Positions 25,526-34,164 of a stretch of 64,000 nt of DNA are shown piece after piece; position 1 is the first letter of the stretch; every line of letters begins with the position of its first letter. Where the stretch lies: NCBI RefSeq assembly GCF_001591685.1, contig NZ_BCVJ01000003.1, positions 1 to 64,000 of the forward strand, read 5' to 3'. The notes beneath the pieces were generated by a model that searched no databases, was not told the DNA's origin, and was given only the letters and a program-made list of their open reading frames with translations. The DNA comes from Ligilactobacillus murinus DSM 20452 = NBRC 14221. Lineage in GTDB: Bacteria; Bacillota; Bacilli; Lactobacillales; Lactobacillaceae. The position numbers were made by a program, and so were the translations under genes.

Positions 25526-25587
25526 GTAGGCGTCGGTTGAATTATCTGAATTTCTATTACATAATAAACAATTGGAGGAACTTTCCT

Positions 25588-26460
25588 ATGAAAAAATTAT
25601 ATGCGGCCCTAATGACGGCTTTTGATGAAAGCGGAAACATCGATGAACAAGGTACACGTGAAATGGTGCGTTACAATATTGACGTCAATCAACTTGATGG
25701 GTTATATGTAGGTGGGAGCACCGGTGAGAACTTCATGCTCGGAACAGCTGAAAAGAAGCGCGTGTTTGAGATCGCAATGGATGAAGCTAAGGGCTCAGAT
25801 ATCGATCTGATCGCCCAAGTAGGCTCACCTAACTTACACGAAGCTAAAGAACTAGCTAAATTTGTGACAGAGCTAGGTTATAAGACGATCTCAGCTGTTA
25901 CACCGTTTTACTATAACTTCAATTTTGACGAGATCAAGCATTACTATGATGAGATCGTCAAAGATGTAGATACCAAATTAGTCGTTTATTCGATCCCGGC
26001 ACTAACAGGGGTCGCACTTTCATTGGATAATTTTGCTAAACTCTTTGAAAATGAAAAGATCATCGGCGTCAAATATACGAATGCTGACTTTTATTTGTTA
26101 GAACGTTTACGTGAACGTTTCCCAGATAAATTGATCTTGTCAGGCTTTGATGAAATGTTATTGCCAGCTTTAGCTTTAGACGTTGATGGTGCGATCGGTT
26201 CGACCTTTAATATCAATGCTAAAAAGGCTAAAGCTGAGATCGCAGCTTTTGAAGCAGGTGATATTGCTAAAGCCCGTCAATTACAACATGAAAGTAACGA
26301 TCTGATCACAGATCTTTTGAACAACGGGATCTATGCAACTTTGAAATTAGTCTTTGAAGAATTGGGGGTCCATGCTGGTTATACCCGGGAACCAATGGCT
26401 AAAGCTACGCCGGAAGTCAAAGCTGGTGCAAAACGGATCTACGAAAAATATTTCAAATAA
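25588..26460 (+). CDS. nanA: N-acetylneuraminate lyase
   Basis: This cytoplasmic aldolase splits sialic acid to ManNAc and pyruvate. It is a 290-residue TIM barrel of the DapA/NanA family. The start at 25588 (MKKLYAALMT) follows TTGGAGG; the longer frame runs into the leader. Diagnostic residues are GGSTGE (about 42-47), the catalytic Tyr in VVYSIP (about 134) and the Schiff-base Lys in GVKYTN (about 162). It begins the nanA-nanE-regulator set, with nanE only 15 bases downstream. Confidence 0.95.
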   Translation: MKKLYAALMTAFDESGNIDEQGTREMVRYNIDVNQLDGLYVGGSTGENFMLGTAEKKRVFEIAMDEAKGSDIDLIAQVGSPNLHEAKELAKFVTELGYKTISAVTPFYYNFNFDEIKHYYDEIVKDVDTKLVVYSIPALTGVALSLDNFAKLFENEKIIGVKYTNADFYLLERLRERFPDKLILSGFDEMLLPALALDVDGAIGSTFNINAKKAKAEIAAFEAGDIAKARQLQHESNDLITDLLNNGIYATLKLVFEELGVHAGYTREPMAKATPEVKAGAKRIYEKYFK

Positions 26461-26475
26461 ATCGAGGTAAGGATC

Positions 26476-27168
26476 ATGGGAAAGAACTTTTTAGAACAAG
26501 TCAAGGGTAAGTTGATCGTGTCTTGTCAAGCATTGCCAAACGAACCTTTGCATAGTTCGTTTATCATGTCGCGGATGGCTTTAGCTGCTCAGCTGGCAGG
26601 TGCTGCTGGGATCAGGGCTAATTCTGTCGTTGATATTCAGGCGATCCAAGATGAAGTTGAATTACCGATAATTGGCTTGAGTAAGGTCGATTATCCCGAT
26701 TCCTCCGTCTATATTACCCCAACTTTAAAGGAAATGCGTGCGGTTGCAGCTACTGGCGCTCAAGCTGTGGCCTGTGACTTAACACGCCGAAAGCGTCCAA
26801 ATGGCGAACAAATTGCAGACATTGTAAGCCAAATGCGCAGCGAATTTCCTGAGACATTGTTGATGGCTGACACCGCGACTTTAGAAGATGTGAAGTTGGC
26901 CAATGAATTAGGCTTTGATATTGTCGGAACTACGATGCATGGTTATACCCCTGAAACAGCGGGTGAAAATTTAGCAGATAACGATTTTGCTTATCTCAAG
27001 GAAGTCTTGGCGTTATCTGATGCACCAGTGATTGCAGAAGGGAAAGTCGATACTCCTGCGAAAGCTAAGCGATGTTTAGAATTAGGCTGTCATGCAGTCG
27101 TAGTCGGTGGGGCGATCACTCGTCCTTTAGAGATCGCTAGTCGATTTGTTCAAGCAATCAAAGAATAA
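26476..27168 (+). CDS. nanE: N-acetylmannosamine-6-phosphate 2-epimerase
   Basis: This 230-residue TIM barrel converts ManNAc-6-P to GlcNAc-6-P, joining sialic acid breakdown to amino sugar metabolism. Family segments are LIVSCQALPNEPLHSS, GAAGIRANS, LPIIGLSKVDY, VACDLTRRKRPNG, TTMHGYTPET and VIAEGKVDTP, which together carry the phosphate and catalytic Lys/Asp/Glu region. It follows nanA by 15 bases with a GAGG ribosome binding site and is clearly in the same operon. Confidence 0.95.
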   Translation: MGKNFLEQVKGKLIVSCQALPNEPLHSSFIMSRMALAAQLAGAAGIRANSVVDIQAIQDEVELPIIGLSKVDYPDSSVYITPTLKEMRAVAATGAQAVACDLTRRKRPNGEQIADIVSQMRSEFPETLLMADTATLEDVKLANELGFDIVGTTMHGYTPETAGENLADNDFAYLKEVLALSDAPVIAEGKVDTPAKAKRCLELGCHAVVVGGAITRPLEIASRFVQAIKE

Positions 27169-27243
27169 ATAGTTAATAAGTAGTTTACTGATGTGATATG
27201 CTATAGTCAGTGAACTATTTATTTTTTATAAAGGATCAGGAGT

Positions 27244-28062
27244 ATGAATATTTTAAATGAGTTGGAAAAGATCTATCCTAGCTTACCACGTCAGGAGCGC
27301 AAAGTTGCTTTACAGGCGATCCAGGAACCCAAAAAGATCCAACGTTTGAGCATCAATGAGTTAGCTAAGTTAGCGGGGACGAGCAATGCTACGATCACGC
27401 GTTTAGTCAAACGGCTTGATTGTGCTAATTTTTATGATTTTAAATTGCGTCTTGTCAGTGATGAACAACTTGAACCTAAAGAAAGTGAATCAAAGTTGGC
27501 AATGCAAGTCCAACGTTTTTATGAAGAAGTTTTGACCCAGACTCGCCAACGGATCGATGAAAAGGTCTTGTTAGAGATCGTAAATAAGATCAGCACATGT
27601 CGTCGGATCTATATTTTTGGGTTAGGTAGTTCAGGGTATACTGCTAAAGAATTGACACAACGCTTGATACGAATGGGGATCGCGGCTTTTGGCATGACTG
27701 AAAGCCATAGTATGTATATCAGTAGTGGGATCATGGAAAAAGATGACGTGATCTTGGCGCTTTCCGCAACTGGGAACACGGCCGAGGTCAATAGAGCTGC
27801 TAAAGCTGGACAAAAGCAAGGGGCGACTTTGATCGCGATCACCGGGATCGAGAATAGTCCGTTATACCAATTAAGTGATCTTGCGCTTTTAGTCAAGAAT
27901 AGTAATTTTGTGGATAACGCGCGCTTTATTAATTCACAATTTGCGATGACTTATATTGTGGATATCATCACGACACTTCTCTTAGATGAAAAAGATCACC
28001 GTACTAAAATGGATCAAACGATCGAATTGATCACCAATAATAAATTTGATAAACCCAAATAA
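27244..28062 (+). CDS. RpiR-family transcriptional regulator (NanR-like)
   Basis: This 272-residue protein has an N-terminal RpiR helix-turn-helix (about residues 1-75, with SINELAKLAGTSNATITRLV) and a C-terminal SIS sugar-phosphate binding domain with FGLGSSGYTAKE and LALSATGNTAEV. Such proteins sense an amino sugar phosphate and control nan genes. It lies 75 bases after nanE and probably binds the palindromes between nanK and nanA. A ribosome binding site (AAAGGATCAGGAGT) precedes ATG. Confidence 0.88.
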   Translation: MNILNELEKIYPSLPRQERKVALQAIQEPKKIQRLSINELAKLAGTSNATITRLVKRLDCANFYDFKLRLVSDEQLEPKESESKLAMQVQRFYEEVLTQTRQRIDEKVLLEIVNKISTCRRIYIFGLGSSGYTAKELTQRLIRMGIAAFGMTESHSMYISSGIMEKDDVILALSATGNTAEVNRAAKAGQKQGATLIAITGIENSPLYQLSDLALLVKNSNFVDNARFINSQFAMTYIVDIITTLLLDEKDHRTKMDQTIELITNNKFDKPK

Positions 28063-28113
28063 CCTAAGAGCCCCGTTTGTAACTACACAAACGGGGCTCT
28101 TAGGCTATTTGGG
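28054..28113. repeat. 30-bp near-perfect inverted repeat at the end of the nan operon
   Basis: The arms 28054-28083 and 28084-28113 pair almost completely, with 18 bp perfect (28063-28080 with 28087-28104) and one mismatch further out. The stem starts inside the regulator's last codons and has no T-run. It may protect the mRNA 3' end or act as a terminator with an atypical tail. Its CCCAAAT end resembles the CCCAAAC motifs of the repeats that follow. Confidence 0.75.
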
Positions 28114-28130
28114 TAAACTACCCTCTGCAA

Positions 28131-28224
28131 CAAAGCAATGCAAAAACCCAAACCCAATGCCAACCCCGCATTACGTTTGGTTTTCCGTTATTCAAACGGC
28201 ATTACCCACTTTGCCTTACACTCT
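28131..28224. repeat. nested palindromic element, shortened copy
   Basis: This is a copy of the element at 28228-28346 with part of the left arm missing (10-12 bases fewer between CAATG and CAAAAACCC). The core AAACCCAAAC...GTTTGGTTTT has one mismatch. It ends with the same CTTTGCCTTACACTCT right end. Confidence 0.8.
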
Positions 28225-28227
28225 ATC

Positions 28228-28346
28228 AAAACGTGTGCGGCAAAGCAATGCCTAGTGAATAACAAAAACCCAAACCCAATGCCAACCCCGCATTACGTTT
28301 GGGTTTCCGTTATTCATACGGCATTACCCGCTTTGTCTTACACTCT
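28228..28346 (-). repeat. nested palindromic element, full copy
   Basis: The unit reads as nested inverted repeats: CAAAGCAATGCC, GAATAAC, AAACCCAAAC and AATGC pair in order with GCATT, GTTTGGGTTT, GTTATTC and GGCATT...GCTTTG. The outer ends are AAACGTGTGCGGCA and TGTCTTACACTCT. Related elements with the same outer ends and layout but another central stem lie at 51527-51644 and, less complete, 43136-43226. Read on the minus strand, this copy begins inside the last codons of the permease gene. Confidence 0.8.
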
Positions 28347-29657
28347 ATTCTTATAATAATAGATCGGTAGACCACACAAAACGATCACTAAGGAGATCAC
28401 GACGCCACTTAGGTCAGAAAATAATTCGCTGACTAAGACAAAAGCAGCACCTAAGATCGCTACGATCGGTGTTAAAGGATAAAGTGGCGTTGAAAATGGG
28501 CGCTTTGAGCTTGACGTTGTTTTACGTAATTTGAAGATACCAAAGAAGGTCATCACGTAGAAACAATAGATCGTAAAAATACAGATCTCAGTCAAACGAT
28601 CAGCATCCACAGTCAAGACCATGCCTGAAGCAATAATTGCGATCACAGAGATCGAGACCATTGGGGTGTGCATCTTTTTATTGAGATAAGCTAATTGCTT
28701 TGAAAATGGCAACTCATTGTTTTTAGCCATCGCATACATGATCCGTGGAATGGTCATGACTTTACCATTCATACAGCCAACGATCGAAATAATGATCCCG
28801 ATGTTTAAGATCTTACCACCGATCTTGCCAAATGCCATTTCCGCAAAGTGAGGAGTAGCATTTTCACCATAGCGAGCGATCATATCAGCAGGCATCGTTT
28901 TGAAAATACTGTAGGAAACTAAAACATAGACGACCAATACCGCTGATAAACCTAAAACGATCGCTAACGGTAAGATCTTTTGGGGGTTTTTGATCTCACC
29001 ACCCATATTAGCGATCAAGATCCAACCATCATAAGCAAATAATGTTGCCAAAATTGCGACCCCAAAATTGCCTGCCACACTAGATGATCGTTCAGCTAAA
29101 ACTTGCCCCACTGCATTTTGATCACCAAAGAGCAAACCAAAGACGATGATCGCAGCGATCGGAATTAATTTACAAAGTGTCGTGACGATCTGTAAAGCAG
29201 AACCATAACGGTTAGATAAGAAGTTAAAACCAGAGATCAAAATAACCGATAAGACTCCGATAAACGGTGTATAGCTAGCGGGAAAGCCAAAGAAGGCTTG
29301 TAATAAGATCGCTAAATAAGAACCTAACGCGGCAATAACAGCTGGCCCATAAACAGTGATCTGCATCCAGCCGGATAAAAAGCCCCAAACTTTACCGTAG
29401 AGATTGTGCATGTAAATATATAAGCCACCAGTTTGTGGCATTTGCGAGCCGATCTCGGCAATCGTCAATCCACTGGTCAAAGTTAAAACGCCTCCCAAGA
29501 ACCAAGCAAGTAAAGCCAGGGTCGTTGAATGTGAATAACTTAAAACAGAAGCTTGTTTAAAGAAGATCCCAGAGCCGATAACGGTCCCGATCACTAAAGC
29601 TAACGCGGAAAATAGATCGATCGAACGGTCTAAGTGAACTTGCTCATTTTTTTCCAT
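28338..29657 (-). CDS. APC-family amino acid permease (SteT/LAT-like)
   Basis: This 439-residue permease has 12 predicted membrane helices. TM1 has LVIGTVIGSGIFFKQ, the unwound-helix substrate motif, and AEIGSQMPQTGGLYIYM follows, as in bacterial L-type transporters such as the serine/threonine exchanger SteT. It probably exchanges neutral amino acids. The start at 29657 lacks a strong ribosome binding site but the N-terminus is well aligned with the family. The last codons (AGA GTG TAA) belong to the palindromic element at 28228-28346, so the natural C-terminus seems to have been replaced. Confidence 0.87.
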   Translation of the reverse strand: MEKNEQVHLDRSIDLFSALALVIGTVIGSGIFFKQASVLSYSHSTTLALLAWFLGGVLTLTSGLTIAEIGSQMPQTGGLYIYMHNLYGKVWGFLSGWMQITVYGPAVIAALGSYLAILLQAFFGFPASYTPFIGVLSVILISGFNFLSNRYGSALQIVTTLCKLIPIAAIIVFGLLFGDQNAVGQVLAERSSSVAGNFGVAILATLFAYDGWILIANMGGEIKNPQKILPLAIVLGLSAVLVVYVLVSYSIFKTMPADMIARYGENATPHFAEMAFGKIGGKILNIGIIISIVGCMNGKVMTIPRIMYAMAKNNELPFSKQLAYLNKKMHTPMVSISVIAIIASGMVLTVDADRLTEICIFTIYCFYVMTFFGIFKLRKTTSSSKRPFSTPLYPLTPIVAILGAAFVLVSELFSDLSGVVISLVIVLCGLPIYYYKNRV

Positions 29658-29816
29658 AAATTACCAACCTTTTTATAGTATTTAAGATAAAAGTTAGCAT
29701 ATTTTAGATTTTAAAGAAAGTTTATTTTAGAATTTCATATGATCTTTTTAAGCGAAATCGTTCACAAATTAAGGTAGGTATGGTATAGATAACTTTTGCT
29801 ATATTCGACCACCTTT

Positions 29817-31076
29817 TTAGTTAAGTTGATATTTGGCTAAACGACCAGCCAAAGCCGGGGCGACTTCAGCTTTGATCTTAGTACCATCAGCGAGATATTT
29901 AGTTTCAAGCACGGTCGCTTTTTGATTGAGTTCTTCAACAAGATCTCCCTTGGCATACGGGATGAGATATTCATGGGCCTGATAGTCCTTGAAGAGCTCT
30001 TGTTTCAATAGTTCAGCTAGTACTTTTAACGATTCGTCATCTTGAGCACTGAAGGTCAATTCTTTGCCGGCTAAGCTAGGGTAGCTGACAGCAAGTTTAT
30101 CGGCTTTGTTGAAAACATAAAGCATCGGGATATCAGTCACTCCGATCTCGGTCAAAGTTTTTTCAGTCGTTTCGATCATCTCTTGATAGTGGTCATCGGA
30201 AAGATCGACGACTTGGACTAAAAGATCGGCGTTAGCAGCTTCGGCTAAAGTTGTACGAAAGGCTTTGACCAACTGGTGTGGGAGCTTGGAGACAAAACCG
30301 ACCGTATCACTTAATAAGATCTCTTTGTTGTCATCAAAACGGAGACGACGGACAGATGTATCTAAAGTAGCAAAGAGCATATCTTTTTCAAAGACTTCTT
30401 TATTTTTTGTTTCACCAAATAGCCGTAAAAGACCGTTTAGGGTAGTCGATTTACCAGCATTGGTGTAACCGACTAATGCTGCGGTTTTGATCCCCGAGCG
30501 TTGGCGTTGCTTGCGGCGGGTCTGATGTTCTTTGTCGATCGTTTTGAGCTCTTTATTTAAAGCACTGATCTTTTTTTCGATCACCCGGCGATTCAATTCG
30601 AGCTTAGTTTCACCCGCCCCACGGTTGGTATAGCCACCACCAGCGTTCCCAGCGGTCTGTTGGTCGAGCTTATCGGTAAGTCCAGTATGCAAACGTGGCA
30701 ATTGGTATTGTAGTTTAGCAACTTGAACTTGGAGCTTGGCCTCTTTAGTCTTGGCCCGCGCTGCAAAGATCTCTAAGATCAAAGCTGTACGATCTAAAAC
30801 GCGCATCTCGGTGATGTTTTCTAAGTTTCGGATCTGCGTGGGTGTCAATTCGTCGTTTAAGATCAAGATCTGGCTGTTAGTCACCGCCCCGGCTGTTTTG
30901 ATCTCTTCGACTTTCCCTTTGCCTAGATAAGTTGCTGCAATTGGGCGTTCAAGTTTTTGTTTGAACTGGCGAGTGACTTTCATATTGGCAGCTTCAGCTA
31001 GAGAAGCTAGTTCTGCCATCGTATAATCAAAATTTTCTTGTTCATTTTCGATACCCGCAATGATAACTGATGTCAT
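29817..31076 (-). CDS. hflX: ribosome-associated GTPase HflX
   Basis: This 419-residue GTPase binds the large ribosomal subunit and rescues stalled ribosomes. The start at 31076 (MTSVIIAG) follows GGGGGAAC. The HflX N-terminal domain (about 1-190) has YLGKGKVEEI and the glycine-rich TAGNAGGGYTNRGAGETKLE loop. The G domain has GYTNAGKS (about 203-210), DTVGFVSKLP and NKAD. The C-terminal small domain is present. It appears monocistronic. Confidence 0.93.
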   Translation of the reverse strand: MTSVIIAGIENEQENFDYTMAELASLAEAANMKVTRQFKQKLERPIAATYLGKGKVEEIKTAGAVTNSQILILNDELTPTQIRNLENITEMRVLDRTALILEIFAARAKTKEAKLQVQVAKLQYQLPRLHTGLTDKLDQQTAGNAGGGYTNRGAGETKLELNRRVIEKKISALNKELKTIDKEHQTRRKQRQRSGIKTAALVGYTNAGKSTTLNGLLRLFGETKNKEVFEKDMLFATLDTSVRRLRFDDNKEILLSDTVGFVSKLPHQLVKAFRTTLAEAANADLLVQVVDLSDDHYQEMIETTEKTLTEIGVTDIPMLYVFNKADKLAVSYPSLAGKELTFSAQDDESLKVLAELLKQELFKDYQAHEYLIPYAKGDLVEELNQKATVLETKYLADGTKIKAEVAPALAGRLAKYQLN

Positions 31077-31194
31077 ATAAAGTTCCCCCTTGATCAAGTG
31101 ATATTACTAAAATTATACCACTGTAATAGTAAATTAGTTGGGTCGAACTATAAATGAGAAAATACTTTTTTTGGATTCAGTCTTAGTTAATTGC

Positions 31195-31250
31195 ATATTC
31201 CGAATTATTCTACTCCTAATTTAGGGATAAACGAAAATATTTCCGAATTA
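31195..31250. promoter_or_regulatory. repeated TTCCGAATTA motif upstream of oppA
   Basis: ATATTCCGAATTA (31195-31207) and ATATTTCCGAATTA (31237-31250) repeat 42-43 bases apart in the 373-base gap before oppA. The TTCnGAA core resembles part of the CodY consensus AATTTTCWGAAAATT, and CodY commonly represses opp operons. Each copy matches only partly. The rest of this gap is AT-rich, without a gene. Confidence 0.4.
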
Positions 31251-31372
31251 CCAAAAAAATTTAGACAAAAATTAGCTAAAATAAATGGTAGGATCGCTGA
31301 TGTATCAACTTTTTTTGAATAGAATATGATTTTATATATATAAATTTATACGTTTTGAATTAGAATAAATAC

Positions 31373-31401
31373 TTGATTTTAATTTCGTTATCATATATAT
31401 T
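31373..31401 (+). promoter_or_regulatory. opp operon promoter
   Basis: TTGATT (31373-31378) and TATATT (31396-31401) are separated by 17 bp and lie about 70 bases before the oppA start. Confidence 0.55.
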
Positions 31402-31470
31402 TAAGTCAAAAGTTATTAAAGTAGGATGCAATTTAGAGGCATTAAGCAATTATTAAGGAGTTGTGAATCT

Positions 31471-33108
31471 ATGAAATTAGCTAAATTAGCCAAAGCGGGC
31501 GCTGTTGTGGCGTTGTCAGCTGTTTTTCTCGCTGCTTGTGGCAAGAGCTCAGACAATAGTGCCAGCGACAAGCAAGTGCTCAACTGGAGCGAAAGTGCAG
31601 AGTTGCCATCAATGGACCTTTCCAAGGCAACAGACACTGTTAGTTTTAACCAATTGAATAATTCGATGGAAGGTCTTTATCGCTTAGGTAAGAACTCTAA
31701 GATCGAACCTGGGATCGCAACGAAGACAGAGGTCTCTGATGATGGTTTGACCTATACTTTTACTTTGCGTAAGAATGCTAAGTGGTCTAACGGTGATCCT
31801 GTAACTGCTAAAGATTTCGTTTATTCTTGGCAACGCACAGTCGATCCTAAGACAAGTTCACAGTATGCTTACCTCTTTGACGGTGTAGCTAATGCACAAG
31901 ACATTATGGATGGTAAAAAGCAACCTAGTGAATTAGGGATCAAAGCTGACGGCGACCATAAATTAGTCGTAACACTTGATAAGCAAGTACCATACTTCAA
32001 GTTATTGATGGGCTTCCCAGTATTCTTCCCACAAAATCAAAAAGTGGTCGAAGAATACGGCGACAAGTACGGGACAGCTTCCAAGTACATGGTCTACAAT
32101 GGTCCATTTGTCTTGAAAGATTGGACAGGGACAAACCTTAGCTGGACTTTAGCTAAGAACAAGAACTATTGGGATAAGAGCAAAGTTAAGTTAGACGAGA
32201 TCAACTATAAAGTTAATAAGTCGACAACAACAGCTTACAACTTATACCAATCTGGTAAAGTGGATGCAACTGTTTTAGGGGCTGAACAAGCACGTCAGCT
32301 CAAGGGCCAAACTGGTTATACAGACCGTAAGGAAGCTTCCGTATTCTACTTACAACTTAACGAACAAAAAGCTGAATTTGCTAACACAAAGATCCGTCAA
32401 GCTATCTCTAAAGCGATCGATCGTGAACAATACGTTAAACAAGTTTTAGCGGGTGCTTCTACACCAGCTAAGGGCTTTGTCTCCAGTGGCTTAGCTGAAC
32501 GTAATGGTAAAGATTTCGTTGACGCAGCTTATGTAAAATCAGCGGTTGAGTATAACGAAAAAGATGCTAAGAAGCTCTTTGAAGAAGGTCTCAAAGAAGT
32601 TGGCCAAGATAAGATCGAATTTTCTATCTTAGGTGATGATACTGATACATCTAAGAAGGCAACTGAATTCTTACAAAGTGAGATCACTGAAACATTTGGC
32701 TCAGATAAGGTCAAAGTTACAGTTTCTAATGTCCCATTCAAGACACGTATCGCACGGACACAAGATAAGAATTTTGATGTTGTAGTTTCTGGTTGGGGTG
32801 CTGACTTTGCTGACCCGATCTCCTTCTTAGACTTGCTGACTTCCGATAATCCGCAAAACGCTGGTGGTTGGAAGAATGAAGAATACGATCGCTTGATCGA
32901 AGCGTCTAAAACAACTGATGCTAATGATCCAGCTAAGCGTTGGGATAATTTAGTGCAAGCTGAAAAGATCTTGATGGATGATCAAGGTGTTATTCCGCTT
33001 TACCAAAGTACAAAACCATGGATGGTAAAACCTTCCGTGAAAAATGTTATCTTTAACTCTGCTGGTGTAAACTACAACTTTAAGGAAGCTTACATCTCAG
33101 GTAACTAG
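31471..33108 (+). CDS. oppA: oligopeptide-binding lipoprotein OppA
   Basis: This 545-residue extracellular lipoprotein of SBP family 5 delivers peptides to OppBCDF. The start at 31471 (MKLAKLAK) follows AAGGAG; the signal peptide ends with the lipobox LAAC. Family segments include FTLRKNAKWSNGDPVTA and MVYNGPFVLKDW. It is the first gene of oppABCDF. A hairpin after it probably lets only part of transcription reach oppB, raising OppA over the membrane subunits. A paralogue lies at 12377. Confidence 0.93.
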   Translation: MKLAKLAKAGAVVALSAVFLAACGKSSDNSASDKQVLNWSESAELPSMDLSKATDTVSFNQLNNSMEGLYRLGKNSKIEPGIATKTEVSDDGLTYTFTLRKNAKWSNGDPVTAKDFVYSWQRTVDPKTSSQYAYLFDGVANAQDIMDGKKQPSELGIKADGDHKLVVTLDKQVPYFKLLMGFPVFFPQNQKVVEEYGDKYGTASKYMVYNGPFVLKDWTGTNLSWTLAKNKNYWDKSKVKLDEINYKVNKSTTTAYNLYQSGKVDATVLGAEQARQLKGQTGYTDRKEASVFYLQLNEQKAEFANTKIRQAISKAIDREQYVKQVLAGASTPAKGFVSSGLAERNGKDFVDAAYVKSAVEYNEKDAKKLFEEGLKEVGQDKIEFSILGDDTDTSKKATEFLQSEITETFGSDKVKVTVSNVPFKTRIARTQDKNFDVVVSGWGADFADPISFLDLLTSDNPQNAGGWKNEEYDRLIEASKTTDANDPAKRWDNLVQAEKILMDDQGVIPLYQSTKPWMVKPSVKNVIFNSAGVNYNFKEAYISGN

Positions 33109-33156
33109 TTTTTAGTTGACGGTAGATAAGATCAGACTTAAAATGATTTAAAATAT

Positions 33157-33191
33157 CAAACAACGCAGGACTAACTATCCTGCGTTGTTTG
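33157..33191 (+). terminator. partial terminator between oppA and oppB
   Basis: A perfect 14-bp stem (33157-33170 with 33178-33191) is followed by GCAAAAAAA rather than T, so it should cause pausing or mRNA 3' protection more than full termination. This suits differential expression of the binding protein. Confidence 0.6.
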
Positions 33192-33229
33192 GCAAAAAAA
33201 GACATCTCAGAAACGAGAGGATATACAAT

Positions 33230-34159
33230 ATGAAGAAATACCTGTTAAAAAGGGTTTTCTATATGGCGTTGACGCTCTTTTTAGTAGCGACCATCACCTT
33301 CTTTTTGATGAAGCTCATGCCCGGGACGCCATATTCAAACCAAGAAAAAATGTCACCCGAACAGATCGCGATCATGAACCAACAATATGGTTTGGACAAA
33401 CCGATCTGGATGCAATATTTGCTTTATATTGGAGGAATGTTACATGGTGACATGGGAACATCATTCCAATTTAGTAATCAACCAGTTTCCTATTTGATCT
33501 CAAGTCGGATCGGAGCCTCAGCTCAATTAGGGATCCAAGCAATGATCTTTGGGGTCTTCTTTGGGATCATCTTTGGTTCGATCGCTGCGATCAACCGTAA
33601 TACTTGGGTCGATACTGGTGTTACGATCCTATCGATCATCGGTAAATCAGTGCCAAACTTCGTGTTAGCTGTTTTACTTCAATACTATATCGCTTTGAAA
33701 CTTGGCTGGTTCCCGATCGCTGATTGGGGTGGCTTTGCCTATACAGTTTTACCAACGATCGCCTTAGGTGTGGGACCGTTGGCTGAAACGTCTAGGTTTA
33801 TGCGAACTGGGATGGTCGATGTGCTAAATTCCGATTATATCGAGCTTGCCAAGGCTAAAGGACTAAGTAAGTTCCAGATCGTTTACCATCACGCTTTACG
33901 TAACAGTTTGATCCCATTAGTAACCTTGATCGGACCATATACAGTTGCGTTGATGACAGGTTCGATGGTCATCGAAAATATCTTCTCGATCCCTGGTATC
34001 GGGGAGCAGTTCGTTAAATCGATCTTGACTAACGACTACCCAACGATCATGGGTGTTACGATGCTATTTTCTGCGGGACTCGTAGCGGTCATCCTCTTGA
34101 CGGATATCATCTACGGGATCATCGATCCGCGGATCAGACTTGCTGGAAATGAGGGCTAA
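33230..34159 (+). CDS. oppB: oligopeptide ABC transporter permease OppB
   Basis: This 309-residue BPD-type permease has six membrane helices. The N-terminus (MKKYLLKRVFYMALTLFLV) and LMPGTPY are typical of OppB. The EAA loop for ATPase contact is ELAKAKGLSKFQIVYHHALR. The start at 33230 follows GAGAGG; the longer frame begins inside the preceding hairpin. It pairs with OppC to form the channel. Confidence 0.93.
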   Translation: MKKYLLKRVFYMALTLFLVATITFFLMKLMPGTPYSNQEKMSPEQIAIMNQQYGLDKPIWMQYLLYIGGMLHGDMGTSFQFSNQPVSYLISSRIGASAQLGIQAMIFGVFFGIIFGSIAAINRNTWVDTGVTILSIIGKSVPNFVLAVLLQYYIALKLGWFPIADWGGFAYTVLPTIALGVGPLAETSRFMRTGMVDVLNSDYIELAKAKGLSKFQIVYHHALRNSLIPLVTLIGPYTVALMTGSMVIENIFSIPGIGEQFVKSILTNDYPTIMGVTMLFSAGLVAVILLTDIIYGIIDPRIRLAGNEG

Positions 34160-34164
34160 GCTTT

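Noticed and set aside
28131-28346. CRISPR array or tRNA-like cluster
   Set aside because: There are only two units, each a large nested palindrome, with no constant spacer length and no cas genes. No tRNA fold fits.
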